Assembly (NCBI GenBank): GCA_036250195.1
Contig: JAVHZZ010000002.1
Span: 365,698,124 to 365,762,123, forward strand
DNA from: Mixophyes australis
Lineage: Eukaryota > Chordata > Amphibia > Anura > Limnodynastidae
Reading direction: 5' to 3'
DNA length: 64,000 nucleotides
Part shown: positions 12,219 through 22,860 of the stretch, one piece after another
Position numbering within the stretch: the stretch's first letter is position 1
Layout: each line of letters starts with the position of its first letter
Position numbers and translations under genes: made by a program
The notes under the pieces: generated by a model
Database searches by the model: none
What the model was told of the DNA's origin: nothing
Seen by the model: only the letters and a program-made list of their open reading frames with translations

Positions 12219-13354
12219 AATTCAGCCTTCTGCTGATCAGTCTTGGGCAGGAGCATATTATTTCAGGGGACTCCCTCTTATGGTCTGACCAGTTCAGTGT
12301 GGTGCTGGTTGCTGTTTTTTAGAGAGGGAGACCACACATTTTGTTCCCCCGCATTACTATTAACCATCTCATCCTAACACAATTTGTGTTGATTACTATT
12401 TTTGGGGGTAAATGCATTCTTTTTTTTAAATGTAATTATCTTTTTTTACTTTAACTACAGTCAGTCACATCAAGGTATGCTTCAAGGCTGGGGCTTTAAG
12501 CGTATCTTGATGCTGTGCCTTACTTACACAGCTGTAATTACCTTAAAATACATACGTTAGAGCAAAATCTTGCGGTCAGAATTTTACGTTTACATTTGGA
12601 GTGCAAAACTGCATCCTGCTCTAAATCATGGCCCAAATGTGTAAAGTGGCTACTTGTGTACAGGGGTGCTCTTCTTTCATTTATACAGTGTATGTTCTCT
12701 GCTGAATCTTTTGTGGTTTATATTCATCATGCTTCTGCTTTCCAGGTTATTTTAAGATAATCTTCTATGTAAAACTATAGCCTTGATTTAATAAAATAAA
12801 TCTGCAGGAGGATCGGATTAGGAGGAAAATATGGTATACAGAAATGATTAGAAAAACTGATGGGATTTAATTCCCACATCAGTTTGTTACTTTATGTCCA
12901 TTGTTTTCTTATAAACCAACAAAGAAAACAATTAACCTAAGCATACCACGCAAGCCATGCTGGGTAATGTGGACCGTTTGGATTTGCAACACGATTTCTA
13001 TTCTAATGCTGCGTTTCCTATATAGATTGCAGAGCATTATGTGCTCATTTGGTCAAAATGCTGTTCATGTTATCTCTCGTTTACAGGTCTTGGTAATTTC
13101 AATATTAGTCACTCTGTCATGATCTCTTAGCTATCAGAATAATGAATATGTAAAATGAGGAAAATCTGGATTTACAGCCTGGACCAAGGACAGCAAACTT
13201 CAGCGTGCGACAAGCTACCTCATAAGCTTCTGCTGTTGGTTTATGTTGACAGACTTCTACACTCACTAATCCATAAAAAAAAAGCTTGACAAAATAACTG
13301 GCCTGTTATAAGTACAGGAACTACAAGGTAAAGTAGCAATATAACATTTCTATA
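12219..13354. other. Nothing recognised
   Basis: Two short open frames at 12515-12760 and 12901-13122 show no known domain. No repeat signature was recognised. Confidence 0.4.
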
Positions 13355-13362
13355 ATATATAT

Positions 13363-13548
13363 CAGTGGTTCCCAAACTGTGCGCCTAGGCTCCCTGGGGT
13401 GCCTCGGAGATCTCTCAGGGGTGCCTTGGCCAGGGCCAGTGGTAAGCAAGCGGGGCACTACTTGGTAATTATTTTGGCTTAGGGGTGCCTTGAAAAAATT
13501 ATGGAGACCTTAAGGGTGCCTTGAACTGAAAAAGTTTGGGATCCACTG
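13363..13548. mobile_element. hAT MITE (CAGTGGTTCCCAAACT family), copy 1
   Basis: The termini are CAGTGGTTCCCAAACT and AGTTTGGGATCCACTG, with GGGGTGCCT motifs inside. The flanking 8-bp duplication is ATATATAT (13355-13362 and 13549-13556); because it falls in a TA tract it could be partly coincidental. A second copy, inverted, lies at 49578-49765. Confidence 0.85.
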
Positions 13549-14209
13549 ATATATATTATAAAATTGATCTTATTAGGCGCTTCACTAAGGTATGCTGCTC
13601 TGTGTGTACTTAGAAATGTCCACAAAAATTCATAGAATACATATATACTGAAAAACAAAATAATACATACACTTGCGCTCCCGTTTTTGTCTATCAGAGG
13701 ATAATGTAGATGACCCCTAATTCATAGAGGATTTTGGAATGCATGAATACATAAAAAACACAAATTGAAGAAAAACATGGCATAATAACGTTTAAACCCA
13801 AACTAGAAAAGAGTCCACCACCACAATGTGATGTAGAGTGATTCTCAATAAATGATGCTGAAAACAGCCAATTCCAGTTAAACACCCGTGGTTCTTCCTT
13901 ACTTTCTGCCCCTTTGGGTATATGCTTACATATGGAAGCTCCAAAACACGCTTGTCAGGATAAATCCTATTCTCCTTCCTATATACAAAGCACGTTCATC
14001 TTCCCACTCCAGTCCGTTGTATGATCATAGAAAGAAGCAACAAAGCAACCAAACTAGTGCATTACCTCCATACATAATTTAATCATCAATAAAAACAACT
14101 TATGAATGTAATTCACCACACTCAATAACAATAGCCCCGTACCAAATATCCAAGTGAAAAACGCCTGTAAAAGATGAAACTGCTGCAGCTCGAATCAACT
14201 GTGGATTAG

Positions 14210-14357
14210 CAATTACACCTGGGCACTGGTTTTCTGGGTCTCTATCCAACACGTTTCAACCCTGTGTTACCTGGGTCTTTGTCAAGGCATGATAAAAGAC
14301 CCAGGTAACACAGGGTTGAAACGTGTTGGCTAGAGACCCAGAAAATCAGTGTAATTG
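14210..14357. repeat. Long inverted repeat (hairpin)
   Basis: Arms 14224-14280 and 14295-14351 are complementary with two mismatches across a 14-base loop. Beyond an 8-base deletion the pairing resumes outward to about 14210 and 14357. Confidence 0.9.
14233..14284 (-). ncRNA. Decayed hammerhead-ribozyme-like motif
   Basis: The minus strand reads TTGACAAAG, then a stem ACCC...GGGT enclosing AGGTAACACA, then TGAAACGTGTTGG. This fits a hammerhead core CUGANGA - stem II - GAAAC after two C/G-to-T/A changes in the core. The deviations fall at former CpG sites. The cleavage triplet and stem I partner were not identified, so activity is not claimed. Confidence 0.3.
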
Positions 14358-15019
14358 GCCAGATGCACTCACACCTGCCTGCTGCCATTCCTGAGCAATC
14401 TCTGTACTGGTGGTGCCCTGATCCCGCAGCTGAATCAACTTTAGGAGACGGTCCTGGCACTTGCTGGATGTTATTGGGCACCCTGAAGCCTTCTTCACAA
14501 CTATTGAACCTCTGTCCTTAAAGTTCTTGATGATCTGATAAATGGTTGATTTAGGTGCAATCTTACTAGCAGCAATATCCTTGCCTGTGAAGCACTTTTT
14601 TTTGCATAGTAATGATGACTGCACGTGTTTCCTTGCAGATAACCATGGTTAACAGAGGAAGAACAATGATTTCAAGCACCACCCTCCTTTTTAAATCTTC
14701 CAGTCTGTTAGTCTAACTCAATAAGCATGACAGAGTGATCTCCAGCCTTCTCCTCATCAACACTCTCACCTGTGTTAATGAGAGAATCACTGACCTGATG
14801 TCAGCTGGTCCTATTGAGGAAGGGCTGAAATGCCGTGTAAATGCTGTTTTTGGGGTAAAGTTCATTGTTATGGCAAAGAGGTTTTGAAATAATTGCAAAT
14901 CATCTGATCACTCTTCATTACATTCTGAAGTATATGCAAATTGCCATCATAAAAACTGAGGCAGCAGACTTTGTGAAAAATAATATTTGTGTTGTTCAAA
15001 AAACTTTGGCCCATGACTG
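14346..15019 (-). mobile_element. Truncated Tc1-like transposon, minus strand
   Basis: The right edge on the + strand is TTTGGCCCATGACTG followed by TA, so on the minus strand the element starts CAGTCATGGGCCAAAGTTTT, a Tc1 terminal inverted repeat. Inside, a minus-strand frame (14624-14346) encodes a Tc1 transposase N-terminal helix-turn-helix part, including KDIAASKIAPKSTIYQIIKN and SGCPITSSKCQDR (the usual GCPR.TS block). The catalytic domain and other end are missing; the break lies at the Penelope-like hairpin. Confidence 0.85.
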
Positions 15020-15021
15020 TA

Positions 15022-16841
15022 CACATCTGAGAAAATCAACAAAACAATAATTTTTCCAGTTCTCTTCATTAGAGGAATGCACGTTCCTCTTCAGGTGTGT
15101 TTGGGGACGAGATTTTACAGACAGCGCCTGCTCCCACTTCTGCACAGGCGTGTAAACTTAAGTGGAAATATACTCTACATGGAAAGATTAAAATCCCCTT
15201 GGTCACTAATTTAAGCCCACCCAAACCTCACCTGACCCTGGACCATTTGTGTCACATTTGCAAAAGTGAAGTGTTTAATTACAGTGGGGTATTGGGAGAA
15301 TGTGTGCTGGGAGGAGGGAGGAACAGCAACTAGGAGAAGTGGTGCTGGGAGGGAGAGAAACAGCAGACTGGCAGCAACACTGTACTCACAAGAAGAAGCC
15401 TCTGTCACCCGACCAGGAAAAGAAGAGAAGGCACTACCCATGAGACTGCTGCTAATGTCCACTTGTCAGCGGAAAGTGACAGGTACCTTATTGTTTCAAT
15501 CCATTTAAAAAGGCTAATCATACTTCTAATAAGAAGGAGTTGAGTACTGTTTCATAATGGATGTGTAAATTATTTTCTGAAATGCCAAAAGTTGCAAAAG
15601 TTTCTGCCAGCTGCAGAAAACAACTTGGGACACTTGGAAAAGAGCAAGAGGGTCATTGTTCAGTTCCTCAAGATAATGTAGAATCAGCTTCCACTTGCTG
15701 TTATCAGAGGTAACTGCTGTCTATGACAATAAATGGTGGCTCGCATGTATTCTGGAGTAAGATGAAAACATTGATGAAATGAAAGTGACATTTCTCCATC
15801 AAGCTGGTCCATAACTATCTTTATCATACTCAAGGAAGCCGGATGTTCTATGGATTACTATGGTAGATGTTCTGTGTCAGGTGAATCCGTGAATCCAATG
15901 GGTCACATGTACACCCTTTCTGAAATGGAAATACTATAAGCAAATTAAGCTTTCAGCTAGTTCCAACCTATCAAATAGCAGCATCAATCCATAGCAGCAG
16001 CACCAAATTGTAATGATATGCAGTAAGCTTTCTTAAACTCTGTAAAAGTCATAAAATTATCATAAATGTTTAAATATTTCAGTATTCACATACTGTCATT
16101 GTACATCAAAGGGATTGTTTAAGGAGATAAATTAAAATAGAATAGCAAATTTTTCATTAAAAAAGTCAACTTTTAAAGGCATATAACTTCAAAAACAGTC
16201 TGTTTGAAACCCTGTGTTGATTTGATGTGGAATGACCCAGTGGCAAAAACTCAAATGAGCCATCATGTTCCAAAAATCAAGACAGATGTTATATGCTGTG
16301 ACATTTTGGAATGATAAACTGTTTCCATAATATTTCCGGCACATACATCCCCTTCCCATACCCCATACATTTTCAAGACATACTTGAAAATGAGAGGTGA
16401 CCCTCACTGTTTTTCTCTAGGAAAAACATTTTATAAAAAAAAATACTAAGCACAATATTATTTTTCCCACTTAATTGTATTCATAATACCTAAATAAAAC
16501 TTATTAAACTCATATGAAATGACTCACTATTCCAAACTGAGTGCTCCTCTAGATTTAGAGAGCAGTCCCATAGTAGGTGTCGCTGATCGACCAAGACATC
16601 ATAGGTAAAAGCTCAGATTCTTAGACACATAAACCATTACCAAATTACTATGCATCATAGACAATTAAACTCGCCTAACAAGCTAAATGTCCTATGTCCA
16701 TGGTGATGGTTACTACATGGATACTTGCAAAATCCTATTCATATGTAAAATATTTTAATGTACAAAATGAAATGCAATTGTAAAAATCTAAGGAATACTA
16801 TATGGAATATATTATGATCAACAATATTATACATGTCTTCT
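15022..16841. other. Nothing recognised
   Basis: Moderately AT-rich. Open frames at 15097-15333, 15266-15508 and 16189-16407 overlap on both strands with no known domain. 15290-15370 is purine-rich with repeated GCTGGGAGG words. Confidence 0.4.
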
Positions 16842-18917
16842 CAGTCCTCCAATCCTCCTCTTTGCCACATTCAATTCTCTCCTCTCTACCTCCCACCCTC
16901 CTATCCCCCTCTCCCTCTCTCCCTCCGACTTTGCCTCTAAAATTGATGCTATCAGACTTGACATCGCCCCCTTGCACTATATTCCTGTCACACTTACTGC
17001 TCCACCTTCCATATCAACCATTTCTGGTGAACCTTTCGCCCTACCTCTGAAATCCACTCCCTCATCCTTTTTCTCTCCCCCTTCTACCTGCAACCTTGAT
17101 CCTATCCCATCTCACCTCCTTTGCTCCCTCTCCCTTACTGCCTGCTCCTACCTTGCACACCTCTTCAATCTGTCACTCTATCTCCACTGGCATCGTCCCC
17201 TCTTCCTTCAAACATGCCTTTATCTCTCCCATCCTCAAAAACCCAATCTTGACCCCTTTTCTCTCGCTAACTACCGGCCTAACTCACTTCTCCCCTTTGC
17301 CTCAAAACTACTCGATAGGGTTGTCTGCAACTGCCTCACTAGACACCTCTCCGACAATTCCCTCTTTGACTCTCTCCAATCTGACTTCCACACCCCTTCA
17401 TTCCATTGAAACCGCCCTGGCTAAATTTACTAATGACCTTCTCTCAGCCAAATCTAAGTGTCACTTTTCCTTGCTCATCCTCCTGGACCTCTCCACAGCC
17501 TTTGACACTGTCGACCACCCCCTTCTGTTGCAAACCATCCTCTCTCTCCGTCTCTCTGGCTCTGTCCTCATTTTGTTCTCCTCTTACCTCCCCAACCGCG
17601 CCTTCTATGTATCCATTTCTGGTTCATCCCCCCGCCGCCCTTCCTGTAGGAGTTCCTCAGGGCTCGGTTCTTGGCCCTCTACTCTTCTCACTGTACACTA
17701 CCTCCCTGGGTGATCTCATCACCTCTTTCGGTCTCCAATACAATTTGTACGCTGATGACATAAAACTCTACATCTCCTCTCCCGACCTCTCCTCCTCCCT
17801 TCTCTCTCGTGTATCTGACTGCCTTTCTGCCATATCCTCTTGGATGTCTTCACATTTTCTCAAAATCAACGTTGCCAAAACTGAATTCATTGTCTTTCCT
17901 TCTTCTTCATCCCATCTCGATCTCTATCTCACGGTCAACAGCACCATCTCATCTGTTCCCCAACTCCGCTGCCTGGGCATGACCCTCGACTCCTCCCTCT
18001 CTTTTACCCCCCACATTCAATCTCTCGCCCAATCCTGTTGATTCCAACTCCGTAATATCGCCCGCATCCGGCCCTTCCTTTCCCAGAATGCCACCAAACC
18101 ACCATCCATACACTCATCATGTCCAGTATTGACTGCTGTAACCTTCTTCTCACTGGCCTTTCCCTCTGCCACCTCGCCCCTTTCAGGTCTATACTCAATG
18201 CGGCTGCAAGACTCAACTTTCCCTCCTGCCGCTCCTCTTCTGCCTCCCCTCTCTTCCTTGCCTTTCACTGTCTCCCCTTCCCTTACAGAATCCTTTTCAA
18301 ACTCCTCACACTCACCTACAAGGCCCTCTGCCACTTCACTGCCCCTGGCATATCTAACCTCTCCATTCACACTCCATCCCGTTCCCTGCGGTGAGCCAAT
18401 GACAGTCACCTCTCCTCCACCCTGATCACCTCATCCCACACCAGAATGGAAGACTTCCTCCGGGCTGCCCCTCTTCATTGGAACGACCTCCCTCGCTCCA
18501 TTCAACTGTCCCCTAATTTGGGCTCCCTCAAACAGGCACTCAAAACTCATAATTTCCTCAAAGTCTACCCGCAATCCTCCTAACCTTCTATCCATACTTG
18601 ATTACTTTACCCTCTCTCTCCCATTCTCTTGCGCTTAATCCCCTCCTCTAGCTCCCTTTGTGCCTCTCGTCTGTTTTACCCTCCCTCTAGGATGTAAGTT
18701 CTTATGAGCAGGGCCCTCTTCCCTCTTGTTTCCCTACCTATTCTTCTCCTACGTCACTATGCAAGCTATGTTTGGAGTATTTGAAATCCTGGTAGCATTT
18801 GTTTAATGTTCGTACTATATCTACCCTGTTTGGTCTTATGTGTGTCTCTGTAAGGCGCTACAGAAACCTTGTGGCGCCCTATAAATAAAGGCTACTACTA
18901 ATAATAATAATAATAAT
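16842..18917 (+). mobile_element. L2-type LINE, 5'-truncated, about 2.1 kb
   Basis: Contains most of the reverse transcriptase and C-terminal domain of ORF2, then a 3' UTR with GATGTAAGTTCTTATGAGCA and GGCGCTACAGAAACC, and a (TAA)n end. The sequence is strikingly pyrimidine-rich on the + strand, as in the 7155-8090 copy. It is the longest non-LTR copy here. Confidence 0.9.
16930..18570 (+). pseudogene. L2 ORF2 reverse transcriptase remnant
   Basis: Reading across three frames gives the ordered RT blocks: [20 protein letters not shown] (usually NYRPISLLP..SK..E), [40 protein letters not shown], then [12 protein letters not shown] with the catalytic YADD at 17748-17759, and [20 protein letters not shown]. 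The C-terminal part continues to about 18570. At least three frameshifts (for example near 17400, 17640 and 18040) and stops make it non-functional. All long open frames from 16802 to 18425 on both strands belong to, or shadow, this gene. Confidence 0.88.
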
Positions 18918-19836
18918 GTCTGTATCAAATATAAAAATACTCTGAGTTCATGTCTATTTTCTATAGTGGGTAAATCAGCATTAATATGTAATAAATGTCT
19001 GAGGATCAGAGATCGCAATCATGCACCAATGATGTGATTGACCAAACTTCCACAAATTCATTTGAAGAAAAATACTAGGAGAAAAGAGGAGATTTATGTT
19101 CCCCCTCCTCTCTTATATGGGATGAGTAGTTTACTACCGTATCACAGGTATAGAAATAAGTGCTCTTAAAATCACTATGTAGAATGATACAATGTATTCC
19201 TTATTATAATATTACAGCTGTGAGGGCAATTTAGGTAATCTATGTTTTAGTTTTACAAATATCTATATTAGCTTTAACAATGCAGTCCCATAAATTTAGA
19301 GCCTGCTTAATGCCTGGCATAGGAGGTTCCTGACATTTAGGTACATCAGGAAATTAACATTTCAACAAAGACCAATGTTTTTAGAATACTAATAGTTTCT
19401 GAACTCAAGGAGAAAATATAGTAATCAGAAGTAACTGATTTTTTTTGTCTGTGCCCTCCTAAATAAAAAGACATTAAAACAAATGGTTAATTACAAACCT
19501 TAAACTGATTAACCATTTCTTGTAATCTTGTATATCTTGGATACAGCCCTCTTTTGACTTTTCAATTGTGATTTAGGAAACAATTTTACTAATTTGTGTG
19601 GATGAAAATGACTAAAATGTAGCAAAATATTCTGACCTGTTTCATTACAATAGTTCAGACTAATACCTAATTGAGGGTTCAGGCAGCCCTAGGCTAGAAC
19701 ACTTATGGCGCCCCTCACCTTCCATGCCAGACTAATATGCAGTGGGTAAAAATGAACTCGCCCTTTATTTAAGATGCTGCTTTCTGGAAGCCCCCCACCA
19801 CCTATGTTTATGACATTGTGGACAGATTTGGGATCA
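18918..19836. other. Nothing recognised
   Basis: AT-rich DNA. At 19675-19700 CAGGCAGCCCTAGG resembles the edge of a hAT-type element but no partner end was found. Confidence 0.4.
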
Positions 19837-20015
19837 CATTCATCCAGGGGCGGACTGGGACTAAAAATCAGCCCTGGCATTTAAAGTACACAGGCCCACC
19901 TCAGTTCCAGCAGGAAAGAAACTGTGTGCTGCCACACAGCAGTGGCACTGAAAAGGGCGTGACAACATTGTGTTGTGGGTGTGGCCAACACGGGGCATTG
20001 ATACATACCTTATAT

Positions 20016-20400
20016 TATTATTATTATTATTATTATCATTTATTTGTTAGGCGCCACAAGGTATCCGCAGCGCCGCACACAGTACTAACAGTAGATTATA
20101 CAGGGTGAAACCATACAGAACAATGAACAAAAAGTACCAATACTTCAGAAACTCCGGCCAGTCATATGCGGTAAAGACGGAGCGGAAGAACAGGTATGGA
20201 GACAGGAGGGGAGGGGGCTCTGCTCATACGAGCTTACATCGTAAGGGAGGGTAAACAAATCAGGCACAGAAGGGAGCCAGTTGAGGCAAGGAGAGAGAAG
20301 GGAGGACGAGCAAAAGGGAGGAGATGAGGGTTAAGTAGATGGTTGGTAGGCTTTGAGGAAGAGGTGAGTTTTGAGTGCACATTTGAAGGAGCACACCTTA
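20016..20400 (-). mobile_element. L2-type LINE 3' end, minus strand, inside the hAT element
   Basis: Minus-strand translation from 20400 gives SFKCALKTHLFLKAYQPST followed by a stop, identical in plan to the end of ORF2 in 7155-8090. The 3' UTR and GGCGCC block follow, then a (TTA)n tract at 20016-20036. Confidence 0.85.
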
Positions 20401-20889
20401 TAATAAAACATTACATTTATCATGCCCTCCCAGCCACATCACGCCATCCAACCAGGCACATTATGACAACCCCAGCCCACTATACTTATATATGCTTTTG
20501 GTGCTGCTGACATCCATCAGGGTAGGAGCTTCCTGTAGAGTGAGCAGGGAAGCTCTTAGTCTCACGAGATTACCAAATCTTGTGAGATTTAGAGCTCCTC
20601 TGCTTGCTCTGCAAGCTGTGTCCTATCCAGGGATTGGGAGCAGCTATTCATTCCCTCCTGCTAACCAGAGCTGGATTAATGCTCGGGGGAGGCCAAGGGT
20701 TTTTAAGACAGGGGGCCCCTATTATGTAACATGGTTATCATTTTAGATAAATACACAGGCAATACTGTGTGCACTACTGTTGGTTGCACGCAGCTCTGCC
20801 TTCACAAGCAGTACGTTGTGAAGCGGGACATACCTCCCTTGTAGTCAGACCAAAATTCGGGACTTCTCCACCAGATGCAGGACAGTTGG

Positions 20890-21480
20890 CAGACTGTCCT
20901 GCTCTATCCTACCTGTTCTTATCACTTTCACCACCTGTGATTGCTGGTGTCTTTAGTTGCGGCTTGTCTGGATCCTGGAATGTTGGAGTCCCTATTTGGA
21001 AAAAAAATGGTTACATGTAATTTAGAAAACTCCAACCGCCCTGGTGTTTAATCAATACAACCCATGTTTTATAATTAGGCCTCTCTCCAGCCCCAACATT
21101 AAAATACTAGTATTCACATTTAATAAATAAACCTATTTCCCTCCCTCCAAACAACTCCAGCAATAAATTAAATAGCATTTACATTTAGTAACTATACTTA
21201 TTTCACGCAACCATCACTGCCATTAAATAATTCATATTCAGATTTAATAAATATATGTTGTTTTGTTTTTTTTCCCAAACAGCCCCACTTTCAATTAATA
21301 GGCCCCAAACCACCTTATCATTAAATGAAAGGTCCAATTGCCTCTTCTTAAATTGCTAGGCCCCAACATTAAATTAAAGTGACCCACATCACCCCACAAA
21401 TAAAATGGCACCAATTAAATGATTAACCCCCACCTAAACTCCACCATTAAATTAATAGTCTACCTCCCATATTATATTAA
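20890..21480 (+). repeat. Dispersed repeat R1, copy 1
   Basis: Shares long blocks with the reverse complement of 24030-24480, for example CCTACCTGTTCTTATCACTT, CTTTAGTTGCGGCTTGTC and GCAACCATCACTGCCATTAA. It lies within the hAT element. The family is probably a non-autonomous DNA transposon. Confidence 0.75.
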
Positions 21481-21520
21481 CACTCTCCCCCTTCCCTCAT
21501 GCCTGAGTAGGTAACCCCAA

Positions 21521-21765
21521 TTGATATTAAGCCACTATAGAGCCCACAAATCATATTATGCCATACAGTTGTGCCCCCAAATCATGTTATGCGACAATAG
21601 TGTCTCCAAAGCATATTATGCCACAATAGTGCCCCCGAATCATATTAAGCAACAATACTCCCCTCAGTTGATATTATGCCACAATAGTGCCCCAGTACAT
21701 ATTATGCCACAATAGTGCCCACAAATCGTTTTATGCCATACAGTAGTGCCCCAAATCATATCACC
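21521..21765. repeat. 29-31 bp minisatellite, about 8 copies
   Basis: The units resemble CATATTATGCCACAATAGTG followed by CCCCCAAAT. Copies diverge by several substitutions and small indels. It ends just before a C-tract. Confidence 0.85.
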
Positions 21766-22104
21766 TTCCTCTCCCCCCCCCCCCCTGTTTTCTGTTTGGA
21801 ATCCTTTCAGTTTTAGTGTACTTACCTTCTCATCTTCTTTTCTCTTCTTGTTTCTGACTTCTGTTTTCTTCTCTTGTCTGCTCCTCTGACAGCGTGCAGG
21901 ACCCAGCCAGATTTGAATGTACTGTGCTGCGTGCGGCACATGTAGTCAGCTGGCTGGTTCCTGAGGAGGAGCCAGCCACCAGGAAGCCTGTCAGTGTCGG
22001 TGCACTGACCGTGCACGGACTGCCCGGGACCTGGCCCATCTGACCATCGGCCCTTCTGGCATTTGCCAGAAGTGCCAGATGGCCAGTCCGGCCCTGAATT
22101 CATC

Positions 22105-22860
22105 TATATTGGAGGCTAGAATTCCTTATTATGTGAGTTCTATTCACTTCATTACAACTTATCCTGCTTACGTTCAGTTGGCTCTGTCCATTTATGAATT
22201 GTGCCTGTTCTGGTTCAGCGCTATATTTATAGCTTACCATTTGTAAATTCCTGGATTCTTCTATGTTTGGAGATTTTGTACACTAAGTTACACTCACACA
22301 AGCAATTTTAGATCTTAGTTAGTCCTGGGAATTTGATATATTAGCATAGTGGCTTTCATTTTAATGTAGTGATAGAGACTTTTCTCTCTGATAAGTGTTC
22401 AATTGCATTGTTTTATTATACTAATAGGTATTCGTAAGAGCAATCCTCGCTGTTGTTTTTATATTTGTAGTTGTATAAATGTAATTTATTAATATATGCT
22501 GGCTTATATTGATTATTAATCTACCTTGGGTCTAGTAAGATACTTTTAGCATGGCTGTTTTTTATTTTTCTTACCACTGCTATTGCATATATTTCATCGG
22601 TCAGCAGCTTTTTGTATTCGGAGATCCAATTTAATTATTATCTATATATAATTGTTTAAGGTCATTACATCCAGCCTTAGAGTTGTTGTTTAAAATCTTT
22701 ATTTTTGACCCTGAATATATTTACACATGCATTGTTAACTTGGTCACCCCTAATTAAGCTTATTTTGAAGTAATGAAACTTGATTTTTTGACGCCTCTCT
22801 TTATAATTTAACCGTTTGATTTATTAACTAAGATGCCCACCTCAGCCCTCAAGTTCTCCT
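22105..22860. other. Nothing recognised
   Basis: AT-rich DNA with no gene or named repeat visible. Confidence 0.4.

Larger units (their letters stand above)
13565..14357 (-). mobile_element. Probable Penelope-like element terminal region, with inverted junction
   Basis: Read on the minus strand this ends in a GAAACGTGTTGG motif downstream of a short stem, as in the terminal repeats of Penelope-like elements that carry hammerhead ribozymes. About 57-70 bp of it is repeated in inverted orientation at 14295-14357, which fits the inverted 5' ends common in this class. No coding sequence is present, so the assignment rests on the terminal motif. Confidence 0.4.
19845..22096. mobile_element. hAT-type element, 2.25 kb, with nested L2 and minisatellite
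   Basis: The termini are CAGGGGCGGACTGGGA on the left and TGGCCAGTCCGGCCCTG on the right. The flanking 8-bp duplication is CATTCATC (19837-19844) against AATTCATC (22097-22104), one mismatch. It contains an L2 tail (20016-20400), a second repeat unit shared in inverted orientation with 24030-24480, and a short minisatellite (21521-21765). No transposase was found, so it is a non-autonomous composite. Confidence 0.75.
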
